From Pacificoceanicola sp049341065 (GTDB lineage Bacteria; Pseudomonadota; Alphaproteobacteria; Rhodobacterales; Rhodobacteraceae): DNA of 64,000 bases. Under the pieces are notes generated by a model. It saw only the letters and a program-made list of their open reading frames with translations, was not told the origin of the DNA and searched no databases. This document shows, one piece after another, positions 33,767-43,256 of the stretch. The position numbers and the translations under genes were made by a program. Position 1 is the first letter of the stretch, and each line of letters opens with the position of its first letter. The stretch spans positions 62,001 to 126,000 of the forward strand of contig NZ_JBMPIX010000003.1 of assembly GCF_049341065.1 (NCBI RefSeq), in the 5' to 3' direction.

Positions 33767-34504
33767 ATGTGGCCTGAGGGATATGGCAAGCGGGTGCTGG
33801 CCGAGATCGACAGTACCAATGCCGAGGCTGCGCGGATTGCTGGCGATCTGGCGGGGCCGGAGTGGATTTTGGCGCTGAAGCAGACGGCGGCGCGGGGGCG
33901 GCGTGGTCGGGCCTGGGTCAACCCGGCCGGGAATTTTTCGGCAACTTTGGTTTTGCGCCCTGCGGAGGCGCCCGAGGTTGTTGCGCTGCGGTCCTTTGTG
34001 GCGGCTTTGGCCCTGTTCGACGCGTTGGAAGAGGTCACCGGAACGCCGGCGGGTCTGGCGTTGAAGTGGCCCAACGATGTGTTGATGAATGGCGGCAAGG
34101 TTGCCGGGATCCTGCTCGAAAGCCTTGGCGGAGCGGGGGGGCATCTGGCCATCGGGATCGGGATCAATCTGATTGCCGCGCCGGATGTCGGGCAGGTGGA
34201 GGCCGGAGCTGTGCCTCCGGTCTCGGTGCTGGCGGAGACCGGCAAGAGGGTAACGCCCGAGGCGATGCTGGAGGCGCTTGCCCAAGCCTATGCGGCGCGG
34301 GATGCGGCCTTTGTCACCTATGGGTTTGCACCGATCCGCAGCGCCTGGTTGTCACGCGCGGCGCGTATTGGCGAGGTGATCACCGCCCGCACCGGGCGCG
34401 AAGAGCTCACCGGTACGTTCGAGACGGTGGACGAGACAGGCAATCTTGTCTTAAAGACCTCGGAAGCCCGTCGCGCAATCGCCGCGGCAGATGTGTTTTT
34501 CTAG
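33767..34504 (+). CDS. birA: Biotin-[acetyl-CoA-carboxylase] ligase
   Basis: Forms biotinyl-AMP and transfers biotin to the EAMKM lysine of carboxyl-carrier domains such as MccA. The 245 residues carry the nucleotide-binding motif KQTAARGRRGRAWVNPAGNF and LKWPNDVLMNGGKVAGIL with the catalytic Lys. There is no N-terminal helix-turn-helix, so this is a class I enzyme that cannot act as the E. coli-type repressor. A biotin ligase gene after the last nuo gene is also known from Paracoccus. ATG 33767 has only a loose G-rich ribosome-binding site. Confidence 0.93.
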   Translation: MWPEGYGKRVLAEIDSTNAEAARIAGDLAGPEWILALKQTAARGRRGRAWVNPAGNFSATLVLRPAEAPEVVALRSFVAALALFDALEEVTGTPAGLALKWPNDVLMNGGKVAGILLESLGGAGGHLAIGIGINLIAAPDVGQVEAGAVPPVSVLAETGKRVTPEAMLEALAQAYAARDAAFVTYGFAPIRSAWLSRAARIGEVITARTGREELTGTFETVDETGNLVLKTSEARRAIAAADVFF

Positions 34505-34516
34505 AAGGCCTTACCC

Positions 34517-35311
34517 ATGCTTTTGTGCATCGACTGCGGCAACACGAATACGGTCTTTTCCATCTGGGACGGGACGCGGTTTTTGTGCACCCTGCGCACC
34601 TCGACCCATCATTCGCGCACGGCGGATGCTTATTTCACATGGTATTCGACGTTGGTGAACCACTACAAGATCGATGCGGAAATCACCGATGTGATCATCT
34701 CATCGACAGTGCCGCGCGTGGTCTGGAACCTGCGGGTCTTTGCGGACCGGTTTTTTGGCTGCCGCCCTTTGGTGGTGGGCAAACCGGAATGTTCGCTGCC
34801 GCATGCGCCCCGGGTTGATGCAGGCACCGGCGTGGGGCCGGACCGTCTGGCCAACGCCGCCGCCGCCTTTGACCGGCATGGTGGCGATGTGGTGGTCGTC
34901 GATTTCGGCACTGCCACCAATTTCGACGTGGTGGCGGAGGATGGCGCCTATGTCGGCGGGGTGATCGCCCCCGGCGTGAACCTGAGCCTTGAGGCGTTGC
35001 ACCAAGGGGCGGCGGCGCTACCTCATGTGGATATCAGCCAGCCCGAGCGGGTCATTGGCACCAATACCGTGGCCTGTATTCAATCCGGCGTCTTTTGGGG
35101 CTATGTCGGTTTGATTCAGGGCATCACCGAACGGATCAAGGCCGAATATGGCCGCCCGATGAAAGTGATCGGCACCGGCGGGCTTGCCCCGCTTTTCGCC
35201 TCTGGCGAGGTGTTGTTCGACAAGATCGAGGATGATTTGACCATGCATGGTCTGACCGTCATTCACGACTATAACAAAGAGCAAATAGGGGCAGACTTAC
35301 ATGAGCAGTGA
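34517..35311 (+). CDS. coaX: Type III pantothenate kinase
   Basis: Phosphorylates pantothenate, the first step of CoA synthesis; type III enzymes are not inhibited by CoA. The 264 residues show the ASKHA-fold motifs LLCIDCGNTNTVFSIWDG (phosphate 1), DAGTGVGPDRLANAAAAF, VVVDFGTATNFDVV with the catalytic Asp, and VIGTGGLAPLF near the end. It starts 12 bases after birA and overlaps rnj by 11 bases. Confidence 0.94.
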   Translation: MLLCIDCGNTNTVFSIWDGTRFLCTLRTSTHHSRTADAYFTWYSTLVNHYKIDAEITDVIISSTVPRVVWNLRVFADRFFGCRPLVVGKPECSLPHAPRVDAGTGVGPDRLANAAAAFDRHGGDVVVVDFGTATNFDVVAEDGAYVGGVIAPGVNLSLEALHQGAAALPHVDISQPERVIGTNTVACIQSGVFWGYVGLIQGITERIKAEYGRPMKVIGTGGLAPLFASGEVLFDKIEDDLTMHGLTVIHDYNKEQIGADLHEQ

Positions 35312-36968
35312 CCGCTTGATTTACCTCCCACTTGGGGGCGCCGGTGAGATCGGCATGAACTGCTATGTCTACGGACACGGCAAGCCGAGACAGGAACGCC
35401 TGATCGTAGTCGATTTGGGGGTGACCTTTCCGGATATGGATGGCTCGCCCGGTGTGGATCTGATCCTGCCGGACATCAGCTGGCTGAAAGAAAACCGCGC
35501 GCGCATCGATGCGGTCTTTATCACCCATGCGCACGAGGACCACGTTGGCGCGGTGGGCCACACCTACGAAGACCTTGGCGTGCCGATTTATGCGCGCGCC
35601 TTCACCGCCAATATCGCCCGACAAAAGCTGAGCGAGTTCGGGGTGGATGCAAAGGCGGTGACCACCGTTTCAAAATGGCCGGAAACAGTGCGGGCCGGGC
35701 CGTTCACCGTGGGCTTTTTGCCGATCTCGCACTCGATCCCGGAAAGCAGCGCGCTGGTGATCGACAGCCCGGGCGGGCGCATCATCCACTCGGGCGATTT
35801 CAAACTGGACAAGACACCGCTGGTCGGTGAGCCTTGGGATCCTGAGCTTTGGGCCGAGGTGTCCAAAGACGGCATCAAGGCGCTGATCTGCGATTCCACC
35901 AACGTGTTCTCTCCGAACCCCGGCCGTTCCGAGGCCGAGGTCGGCCCGATGGTCGAAGAGCTGGTGGCGAATGCCCCGCATATGGTGGTGGCGACGACCT
36001 TTGCCAGCAACGTGGCGCGGGTCAAGACATTGGCCGAGGCAGGCGAACGGGCAGGGCGCTCTATCTGCCTGATGGGCCGGGCCATGCGGCGGATGATCGA
36101 GGCCTCGATCGAAACCGGCGTTCTGAAAGGCTTTCCCAAGGTGATCGGCCCCGAGGACGCGTCATCCATCCCGCGCGAAAACCTGATGCTTCTGGTCACC
36201 GGATCGCAGGGCGAACGGCGCGCAGCCAGCGCGCAACTGGCGCGCGGCAAGTATCACGGCATGACCTTGAAAGAGGGCGATCTGTTCCTGTTCTCCTCCA
36301 AGACCATCCCGGGGAACGAGCGCGGCGTGATCCGGATCATGAACCAATTGTCCGAGCAAGGTGTTGATGTCGTTGACGATTCAAACGGGCTTTACCACGT
36401 GTCGGGGCACGCGAACCGCCCCGATCTGGAGACGCTTCAGGATGTGGTCCGCCCGCAGGTGGTGATCCCGATGCACGGCGAACACCGCCACCTGCGCGAG
36501 CATGTGAAGATGACCCAAAGCAAAGGCCGCAAAGGTGTTCTGGCGGTCAATGGCATGATGATCGAGCTGTCCGGCAATGAACCCAAAGTGGCCGAATATG
36601 TCGAGACCGGCCGCACCTATCTGGATGGCACGGTGCAGATCGGCGCGCTGGACGGGATCGTGCGCGACCGAATTCGCATGGCGCTGAACGGCCATGTGGT
36701 TGTCACAGTGCTGATCGACGAAGAGGATGAGCCGCTGGGTGAACCCTGGTGTGAGCTGATGGGGCTTGCGGAAACCGGCCGGTCGCGCGTGCCATTGACC
36801 GATGTGCTTGAGGAAGACCTGACGCAGTTTCTTGGCCGCGCCGGGGACAAGATCATGACGGACGATGACAAGCTTGAAGAAGGCATGCGCCGGATCGTAC
36901 GCCAGACCTGCCAGAACGAGATTGGCAAAAAGCCAGAAGTCACGATTGTCGTCAGCCGCCTGATGTAG
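35301..36968 (+). CDS. rnj: Ribonuclease J
   Basis: A metallo-beta-lactamase/beta-CASP nuclease with endonuclease and 5'-3' exonuclease activity, used in rRNA and mRNA maturation. The 555 residues contain YLPLGGAGEIGMNCYVYG, the zinc-binding motif THAHEDHVGAVGH, HSGDFKLDKTP with a further metal ligand, and the beta-CASP stretch HVSGHANRPDLETL and PMHGEHRHLREH. The start lies inside the coaX 3' end. It ends three bases from the convergent PilZ gene. Confidence 0.94.
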   Translation: MSSDRLIYLPLGGAGEIGMNCYVYGHGKPRQERLIVVDLGVTFPDMDGSPGVDLILPDISWLKENRARIDAVFITHAHEDHVGAVGHTYEDLGVPIYARAFTANIARQKLSEFGVDAKAVTTVSKWPETVRAGPFTVGFLPISHSIPESSALVIDSPGGRIIHSGDFKLDKTPLVGEPWDPELWAEVSKDGIKALICDSTNVFSPNPGRSEAEVGPMVEELVANAPHMVVATTFASNVARVKTLAEAGERAGRSICLMGRAMRRMIEASIETGVLKGFPKVIGPEDASSIPRENLMLLVTGSQGERRAASAQLARGKYHGMTLKEGDLFLFSSKTIPGNERGVIRIMNQLSEQGVDVVDDSNGLYHVSGHANRPDLETLQDVVRPQVVIPMHGEHRHLREHVKMTQSKGRKGVLAVNGMMIELSGNEPKVAEYVETGRTYLDGTVQIGALDGIVRDRIRMALNGHVVVTVLIDEEDEPLGEPWCELMGLAETGRSRVPLTDVLEEDLTQFLGRAGDKIMTDDDKLEEGMRRIVRQTCQNEIGKKPEVTIVVSRLM

Positions 36969-36971
36969 GCC

Positions 36972-37343
36972 TCAGGACGGATCGAATTTGTCCAGCAGGC
37001 GCGCCCGTAGGGCAAGCCTGTGCGCCGATGAGATCTTGAAGTGCAGTCCGGCATTCGTGCCGGACCGCCACCGGAAAACCGCCGGGTATTGTCCGATGCC
37101 GGGAATAGAGATCGACAGCGCTTTATCGTAAATGGATTTTACCGAAAGGCTGTCAAATTTGATTTGCACACCGCCGGCCGAGATGTTCACCACGTAGCAC
37201 GGCACCTCGAAGCCATCCTGAATGGCGTGAGCATAGAGATGGCAAGAATAACGCTGCTCGGCGCGCAACTTGCGCATCCTTGTCACGACGGTTGGTTCGG
37301 GAAGTCCGGCCCCGTCCCCAAAGCCGTCTTCAAACAAGGCCAT
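36972..37343 (-). CDS. PilZ domain protein
   Basis: 123 residues. The pattern RMRKLRAEQRYSCHLYAH followed by VVNISAGGVQIKF fits the PilZ domain, which binds c-di-GMP through RxxxR and [D/N]xSxxG motifs. The second (NISAGG) is present; the first is degenerate, so ligand binding is uncertain. I chose ATG 37343 because AGGA lies ten bases upstream and the longer frame runs into the helicase terminator region. It converges with rnj. Confidence 0.72.
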   Translation of the reverse strand: MALFEDGFGDGAGLPEPTVVTRMRKLRAEQRYSCHLYAHAIQDGFEVPCYVVNISAGGVQIKFDSLSVKSIYDKALSISIPGIGQYPAVFRWRSGTNAGLHFKISSAHRLALRARLLDKFDPS

Positions 37344-37456
37344 AACGTCAATCCTGCGTGTAAAGAATACAATGGCGACTGTATGGCAAACTCGGTTAAC
37401 GGCATGTTGAAACCGCAGCCGCTTTCCGCAGACCAGAGCAACTTTGCCGCCTGCAC

Positions 37457-37484
37457 AAAAAAGCCCGCACAAAAGATGTGCGGG
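37457..37484 (-). terminator. Intrinsic terminator of the RNA helicase gene
   Basis: On the minus strand CCCGCAC and GTGCGGG form a 7-bp stem with a 7-base loop, followed by C and six T (complement of 37457-37462). It lies 28 bases after the helicase stop. Confidence 0.85.
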
Positions 37485-37512
37485 CGATTGGTTTTGCCGT
37501 TGAGTGATGCGC

Positions 37513-39000
37513 TTAGCTGGCGCGGCGCTCGTCAAAGCTCAGCGCGATGAACTCGGGCAGATGGTCGCCCATTCCAACCACGTTGTTGTCATTGCGGCGC
37601 GGGCGGTCCTGACGGTCCTGGCGTTGGTCCGAGCGCTCCTGACGTTGCTCCGGGCGGTCTTGGCGTTCGGTTCGTTCCTGGCGGGCAGGCTTGGCGGCGC
37701 GCGGTTCGCTTTCGCGGCGGGCCTCAGGCTCGGCGCTTTTGGTACGCGGGGCGCGGGTCCGGGTGCGCGTCGGCTTTTTCTCGTCGCTTTTGGCCGGAGC
37801 GTCGCTTTGCACAACCTCTTCGGCAGCTTTTGGCTCCGTATCGGATTTCAGCGGGTTGTCGATCCGCGGGATATCTTTTTGAAGCAGCGCCTCGACCGCA
37901 GCAAGGTTCTTTTCGTCCCGCGCTGCAACAATGGTAAAGGCCTTGCCATCGCGTCCGGCGCGGCCAGTGCGGCCAATCCGGTGTACGTAGTCTTCGGCAT
38001 GGCCGGGCACGTCGAAGTTGATCACATGGCTGACCGAAGGCACATCAAGCCCGCGCGCCGCAACGTCCGAGGCGACCAGAATGCGCAGGCTGCCAGCGCG
38101 GAAGCCGTCCAGCGTCCGGGTGCGTTGCGACTGATCCAGATCGCCGTGGATCGGCGCCGCGTCATAGCCGTATTTGGTCAGCGATTTCGAAACGATATCC
38201 ACATCCACCTTGCGGTTGCAGAAGATGATCGCATTGGTCAGCTTGTCGCCTTCGCCATCGATGATCGCGCGCAGGATCTTGCGCTTTTCGGTGGCTTCGC
38301 GATCCTTGCGCGAGGCTTTGAAAACCACGGCAGCCTGTTCGATGGTCTCCGAGGCAGTGGCCTGGCGGGCAACTTCGATCCGGGCGGGGGACGACAGGAA
38401 GGTATTGGTGATGCGTTCGATTTCCGGCGCCATCGTGGCCGAGAAGAACAGCGTCTGGCGAGTAAAGGGCGTCAGGCCGAAAATGCGTTCGATATCGGGG
38501 ATAAAGCCCATATCCAGCATCCGGTCAGCTTCGTCCACCACCATGACCTTGACGTCAGACAGGATCAGCTTGCCGCGCTCGAAATGGTCGAGCAGGCGAC
38601 CGGGGGTGGCGATCAGAACGTCAACGCCCTTGTCGATCAGCGCATCCTGTTCCTTGAACGAGACACCCCCGATCAGCAGCGCCTTGGTCAGTTTGACGTT
38701 CTTGGCGTAGATGTCGAAGTTTTCGGCCACCTGAGCGGCCAGTTCCCGTGTCGGGCACAGAACAAGGCTGCGCGGCATCCGCGCGCGCGCGCGCCCGCGG
38801 GCGAGCATCGTGATCATCGGCAGCGTAAAGCTGGCGGTCTTGCCTGTGCCTGTCTGGGCAATTCCCAGAACGTCGCGGCCTTCGAGGGCAGGGGGGATGG
38901 CCCCGGCTTGAATAGGCGTGGGGATTTGGTAGCCAGCCTCTTCGACGGCTTTGAGAACTTTGGGGTTCAGGTTCAGGTCAGAGAATTTTATTGTGGTCAT
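37513..39000 (-). CDS. DEAD-box ATP-dependent RNA helicase, RhlE type
   Basis: 495 residues. All helicase motifs are present: FSDLNLNPKVLKAVEEAGY with the Q-motif, AQTGTGKTASFTLP (I), PTRELAAQV (Ia), VVDEADRMLDMGF (II, DEAD), FSATMAPEI (III), and HRIGRTGRAGRDGKAFT (VI). From about residue 395 the C-terminus is a charged, disordered tail rich in Arg, Glu, Gln and Asp (QERTERQDRPEQRQERSD), as in RhlE proteins that remodel ribosome-assembly or degradosome RNA. MTTIKFSDLNL at 39000 is the domain start; the longer frame is unconserved. Confidence 0.93.
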   Translation of the reverse strand: MTTIKFSDLNLNPKVLKAVEEAGYQIPTPIQAGAIPPALEGRDVLGIAQTGTGKTASFTLPMITMLARGRARARMPRSLVLCPTRELAAQVAENFDIYAKNVKLTKALLIGGVSFKEQDALIDKGVDVLIATPGRLLDHFERGKLILSDVKVMVVDEADRMLDMGFIPDIERIFGLTPFTRQTLFFSATMAPEIERITNTFLSSPARIEVARQATASETIEQAAVVFKASRKDREATEKRKILRAIIDGEGDKLTNAIIFCNRKVDVDIVSKSLTKYGYDAAPIHGDLDQSQRTRTLDGFRAGSLRILVASDVAARGLDVPSVSHVINFDVPGHAEDYVHRIGRTGRAGRDGKAFTIVAARDEKNLAAVEALLQKDIPRIDNPLKSDTEPKAAEEVVQSDAPAKSDEKKPTRTRTRAPRTKSAEPEARRESEPRAAKPARQERTERQDRPEQRQERSDQRQDRQDRPRRNDNNVVGMGDHLPEFIALSFDERRAS

Positions 39001-39197
39001 GCCGGTCCGATCAAGGCAGGCACTTTCCATGGCCTGCGCGTCCAAGTGAGTTAAGGCCCGTTCGGCCCCGCATATCGTCGCGTGAATAACTCCTGTGGCT
39101 TGCATTAGTGAAAAGCGCGGCAAAGGTCAATTGTAGCCTTCATTGCTGGGCAAGTGATCGCGCGTCAGTGTTTCGCAAATCGAAACAGTGCGTGCGC

Positions 39198-40157
39198 TCA
39201 GGCAGGACTGACGCCGGGAAAGTGTTTTTCGCGCAATCCCGGCAGGTTCATCACCCTGCGTCGCAGCAAGCCATGCGCCTCAAGTCGTTCGCAAAGCTCG
39301 GGGGTGGCGGTGCAGACCTCTTGGAAAAAGGCGCGCAGCCCGTCTTCGCCTGCCTCGGCTTCGATTGCGCGGAACAGATCGTGCAGGTTCACGGCATCGC
39401 CGCGCCGCACTTGCGGTTTCAACTCGGCCCGGTACGAGCCGCGTTCAAGCCGAAAGCGGTAGGCGCGCTTGAAATGATCCCAACTGTCGGCGTGGAAATG
39501 GCCCAGTTCGGTGCCGGTCAGATCGGCCTGACCGGGGTTCTCTTCGCCATCAAGGATCACGTTGTGGATCTTGATGTTCAACCCCTTGAGACCGGTGCGA
39601 AAGAACAGCTTGCCCGCCACATGGCTGAGGAACCCGCCGGACAGATGCGGCCCCCAGGTTGGAAAACAGGCCTCGGCGGCCTTTTGGCGGGCGTCCTGGT
39701 CCAGATGAAATGCCTTGAAGGCGGTGTCGCTGGGCGCGCTGCCTTTGCCCGGGGCCAGCGCTTCGACCGGGCGGACACGGGCACAAAGCGCGTTTTGTGG
39801 CAACTCGCTCAGCTGGTCCGAGATCGGATAGGCGGGCAGCAGGAATTCATCGACGTCGATATGGGCCAGCCATTCGGTTTCGGCTTTGCGGTTGTTGGCA
39901 TGGCGCGCGTTCTTGCATTGGCGCAGCTGATGTTTGTTCGGACGGCCATTGCGTTTGCCCCACCATGCCGCATCAGTGTGCTGGACGCGGATTTTCGGAT
40001 GACCGGCAAGGGCGGCTTCGATGTCCGGCGCGGCATCGTCGAGATAGATGTAGAGCCGGTGCGCGCCCAATTCGAGGTGCCACGCGGCGAAATCGAGCAC
40101 CGCGCCAAGTGGCGCCTTGATGGTCGAGACAACGCCCCAGCGGGCCAGAGTGGTCAT
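39198..40157 (-). CDS. Glycosyltransferase family 2-like protein (second of tandem pair)
   Basis: 319 residues. STIKAPLGAVLDFAAWHLEL and LAHIDVDEFLLP, the latter with the DxD-type metal and nucleotide-sugar motif, match the Glyco_tranf_2_4 group, whose members often modify surface polysaccharides. The lack of a signal peptide or transmembrane segment suggests a cytosolic enzyme. The start MTTLARWGVV at 40157 overlaps the stop of the upstream gene by four bases. Its sequence is clearly related to the C-terminal half of that neighbour. Confidence 0.8.
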   Translation of the reverse strand: MTTLARWGVVSTIKAPLGAVLDFAAWHLELGAHRLYIYLDDAAPDIEAALAGHPKIRVQHTDAAWWGKRNGRPNKHQLRQCKNARHANNRKAETEWLAHIDVDEFLLPAYPISDQLSELPQNALCARVRPVEALAPGKGSAPSDTAFKAFHLDQDARQKAAEACFPTWGPHLSGGFLSHVAGKLFFRTGLKGLNIKIHNVILDGEENPGQADLTGTELGHFHADSWDHFKRAYRFRLERGSYRAELKPQVRRGDAVNLHDLFRAIEAEAGEDGLRAFFQEVCTATPELCERLEAHGLLRRRVMNLPGLREKHFPGVSPA

Positions 40158-41884
40158 GGAAGCTCTCCAAAAACACGGGCGACGGCGCCGTCCAGATCGA
40201 AGGTATGTGTCAACAGCATGTTGCGGGCAGCAAGCCGCGCGCGCAACTCTGGCGTGTCTGCGCAAACCTCGTTGAAAAAGGCGCACAGGCCGTCGTCGCC
40301 TTCTTCTTCGCTGAGAAATTTCAGCAGTTCGGCCTGTCCGAGCTCGGGGCGTTCAGAGCGCGGTCGGTACGAGCCTTTGGTCTGGCGAAAGTCCAGATGA
40401 TCGCGAAAATGCTGCCACGACGGCGCATGAAAATGCGCAAGGTAAAGGCCGGGCGGTTTGACGCGATTGGTGGTGTCCTCGCCTTTGTATTTCATCGTGT
40501 GGATGCCAAGGCGGGTGTCGGGAATACCGGTGCGGGCAAAGACCTTGCCCGAGGTATGCGACAGGAAACCGCCGTAAAGATGCATGCCGAAGGTGGGGTA
40601 GATGTCCTGAAGCTCAGATTTTTTGACGTTGGCCTGTTTGTGGCTCAGCTTGAAGTGACGCGGCAGGCCGGTTTCCGGTGCCAGCGCTTCGGCAGGGGGA
40701 ACGCGGGCGATGGCGTTGGAGGGCGCGACCGAGGCGAGCTTTTCGTTCAGAGGCAGATCAGAGATCAGGAATTCATCCACGTCGATATGGCCGAGCCATT
40801 GCAGATCATCGGCCACGGCGCGCAGGCACCGCGTCGCGTTATAGGCTTGCCGGCGCTGGTGTTCGGGCAGCCGTCTGCGGCCCGAGGCCTTCCAATAGGC
40901 GTCATCGCACAGGGTGACATGGATTTTCGGATGCCGGGTCAGATAAGCCCTGGTCGCGTCGTCGGGCTCATCAAGGTAGATGTGCAGGGCATCGGCGCCC
41001 AGTTCCAGATGATAGGCCGCAAAACGGGCGATCGCGGGCAGCGGCGCCTTGATCGTGCTGACAAGGCCCCAGCGCAGGCTGTCGGCGGTCAGCTGTGTCT
41101 GAGCCTTGGGAACCGGGGCGATGTTGCCGGGGGCGGCATCCTTGCGGGCCTTGCGTTTGCGCATGGTCATCAGGCGGCGCATCACCGTGCGCTCATCATG
41201 GATGAGCAAATCCAGCAGGTGATGGGCGAGGGGGGCAATGACCGCATCGCCTTCGGCTTCTTGCCAGAGGCGCGCGATCAGATTGACGTCCAGCCCGCCC
41301 GAGGCGATGGCGTAGCTGTCCATCTCAAGCGGCAGCTTGGCGCGGGTCTTGCCATCCAGAGCGAAGGGTTGGTCTGGCGTCAGGCCGGAATAGAGCCGTT
41401 CGGATTCATACAGCTTCATGGCGCCGAAAAGGGTGGTCAGGGCCAGCCCGACCGAGCGTTGAACGCCGGTCGTGCCGTGATCGCCGAAAGTTGTCACCGC
41501 CGAGACCAGCCAGCGCGGATCGAGTTGCCCGATCAGATGCGCGCCCTGTTCCGCCCAAAGGCGTTGGAACAAGGCGGGGGCATGATCCGGCCAGTCGCGT
41601 TTGCGCAGGTGCGCGATCAGAATGCCGTTCAGGTAGGCCAGCTCGGACAGTCCGGTGAGTTCGCGGCGCAGGGCGAACCGTTTGCGGTGGTAAGACGAGC
41701 GGAAGGGTGGGGCTTCGCCCGGGTCATCTTCGGGCGCGGGGACGGTTTGCTTTGCCAGAGCGGCAAGGTCGCAATCGAGCGCAGGCAAGCCTTCGCCCGG
41801 GGCATAGGTGAAGCTGTCCCTGCGGGTTTCATATTGTGTGAGAAGCGCGGCCATGCCGCCGGGATAGGTGGGGGTTCTGCTCAT
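40154..41884 (-). CDS. Large glycosyltransferase family 2-like protein (first of tandem pair)
   Basis: 576 residues in two parts. Residues 1 to about 280 are a mainly helical region I do not recognise, with ETRRDSFTYAPGEGLPA early and a Lys/Arg-rich linker (RRLMTMRKRKARKDAAPG). The remainder is a DxD glycosyltransferase domain with STIKAPLPAIARFAAYHLEL and LGHIDVDEFLISDLPL, paralogous to the 319-residue protein behind it. The start MSRTPTYPGGMAA at 41884 is preferred over upstream codons that extend into the tgt promoter region. MAALLTQYETRR is an alternative start. Confidence 0.78.
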   Translation of the reverse strand: MSRTPTYPGGMAALLTQYETRRDSFTYAPGEGLPALDCDLAALAKQTVPAPEDDPGEAPPFRSSYHRKRFALRRELTGLSELAYLNGILIAHLRKRDWPDHAPALFQRLWAEQGAHLIGQLDPRWLVSAVTTFGDHGTTGVQRSVGLALTTLFGAMKLYESERLYSGLTPDQPFALDGKTRAKLPLEMDSYAIASGGLDVNLIARLWQEAEGDAVIAPLAHHLLDLLIHDERTVMRRLMTMRKRKARKDAAPGNIAPVPKAQTQLTADSLRWGLVSTIKAPLPAIARFAAYHLELGADALHIYLDEPDDATRAYLTRHPKIHVTLCDDAYWKASGRRRLPEHQRRQAYNATRCLRAVADDLQWLGHIDVDEFLISDLPLNEKLASVAPSNAIARVPPAEALAPETGLPRHFKLSHKQANVKKSELQDIYPTFGMHLYGGFLSHTSGKVFARTGIPDTRLGIHTMKYKGEDTTNRVKPPGLYLAHFHAPSWQHFRDHLDFRQTKGSYRPRSERPELGQAELLKFLSEEEGDDGLCAFFNEVCADTPELRARLAARNMLLTHTFDLDGAVARVFGELP

Positions 41885-42114
41885 GGCGCTACATTGGCTG
41901 TGACAAGACCGTTCGGCAAGCGGGCCACTGGTAAAATGTGCGCCTGCGGCGCGCAGGATGTCTCGGCGCCGGCCTTCGGCCTTTGCCTCGTTGAAACAGA
42001 CCCGTGGAGAGGCGACATGTTTCTTTGAGCTTGGCGCTTTGGTCAACTTGGAAAATGTCCCGGTAGACGCGCCGGGGGCTTTTCAAAGGGCGCTGGCTGG
42101 GGCAAAGGGGCGGC

Positions 42115-43242
42115 ATGGCACAGACACGATTTGAACTGAAAGCCCGGGATGGGCAGGCGCGGTTGGGAGTGATCTCCACCCCGCGCGGCGAGATCCGGAC
42201 ACCGGCCTTCATGCCCGTGGGCACGGCGGCAACGGTCAAGGGGATGATGCCCGAAAGCGTGCGGGCAACCGGCGCGGACATTTTGCTGGGCAACACCTAT
42301 CACCTGATGTTGCGCCCCGGGGCCGAGCGGATCGCGCGGTTGGGCGGATTGCACAAGTTCATGAACTGGGAGCGACCCATCCTGACGGATTCGGGCGGCT
42401 TTCAGGTGATGAGCCTCTCTGGGCTGCGCAAGCTGACCGAAGAGGGGGTCACGTTTTCCTCTCATATCGACGGCTCGAAGCACATGCTCAGCCCCGAGCG
42501 GTCGATGGAAATCCAGAAGTTGCTTGGCTCTGACATCGTGATGGCCTTTGACGAATGCCCCGCGCTGCCCGCAGACCGCAAGCGGATCGCAGAAAGTATG
42601 CGGCTGTCGATGCGTTGGGCGCAGCGATCCCGCGATGCCTTTGGCGATCGACCGGGGCATATGCTGTTCGGGATCATGCAGGGCGGTCTTGAGCGGGATC
42701 TGCGCGAGGAAAGCGCCGAGGCGCTGAAGGCGATTGGTTTTGATGGCTATGCCGTCGGCGGTCTGGCCGTGGGCGAGGGGCAAGAGGCGATGTTTGATTG
42801 CCTGGACTATGCGCCGGACCTCTTGCCCGAGGACAAGCCGCGCTACCTGATGGGGGTCGGCAAGCCCGACGACATCGTCGGCGCGGTCAAACGCGGGATC
42901 GACATGATGGACTGCGTTTTGCCGTCGCGTTCGGGGCGCACCGGGCAGGCATTTACCCGGCACGGGGTGGTGAACATCAAGAACGCCCGCCATGCGGATG
43001 ATCCGCGGCCGCTGGACGAGGGATGCACCTGTCCGGCCTGTTCCAGCTATAGCCGCGCGTATTTGCACCACGTCTTTCGCTCGGGTGAAATGATCAGTGG
43101 CATGCTGCTGACATGGCACAACCTGCATTATTTCCAGGAGATCATGGAGGGCATGCGCGGGGCGATTGCCGCGGGTACCTTCGACGCCTGGGAAGCGGAG
43201 TTTCATGCGCAGCGGGCCGAGGGAGATATCGCCCCGCTATAG
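42115..43242 (+). CDS. tgt: tRNA-guanine transglycosylase
   Basis: Exchanges guanine 34 of GUN-anticodon tRNAs for preQ1 in queuosine synthesis. The 375 residues show PVGTAATVKGMMPESVRATG, LTDSGGFQVMSLSGLRKLT with the active-site Asp, the RNA-facing RSGRTGQAFT region, and the zinc site CTCPACSSYSRAYLHH. AAAGGGGCGGC precedes ATG 42115. It converges with the small secreted protein at 43257. Confidence 0.95.
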   Translation: MAQTRFELKARDGQARLGVISTPRGEIRTPAFMPVGTAATVKGMMPESVRATGADILLGNTYHLMLRPGAERIARLGGLHKFMNWERPILTDSGGFQVMSLSGLRKLTEEGVTFSSHIDGSKHMLSPERSMEIQKLLGSDIVMAFDECPALPADRKRIAESMRLSMRWAQRSRDAFGDRPGHMLFGIMQGGLERDLREESAEALKAIGFDGYAVGGLAVGEGQEAMFDCLDYAPDLLPEDKPRYLMGVGKPDDIVGAVKRGIDMMDCVLPSRSGRTGQAFTRHGVVNIKNARHADDPRPLDEGCTCPACSSYSRAYLHHVFRSGEMISGMLLTWHNLHYFQEIMEGMRGAIAAGTFDAWEAEFHAQRAEGDIAPL

Positions 43243-43256
43243 GCGTTTGCTGGCGC

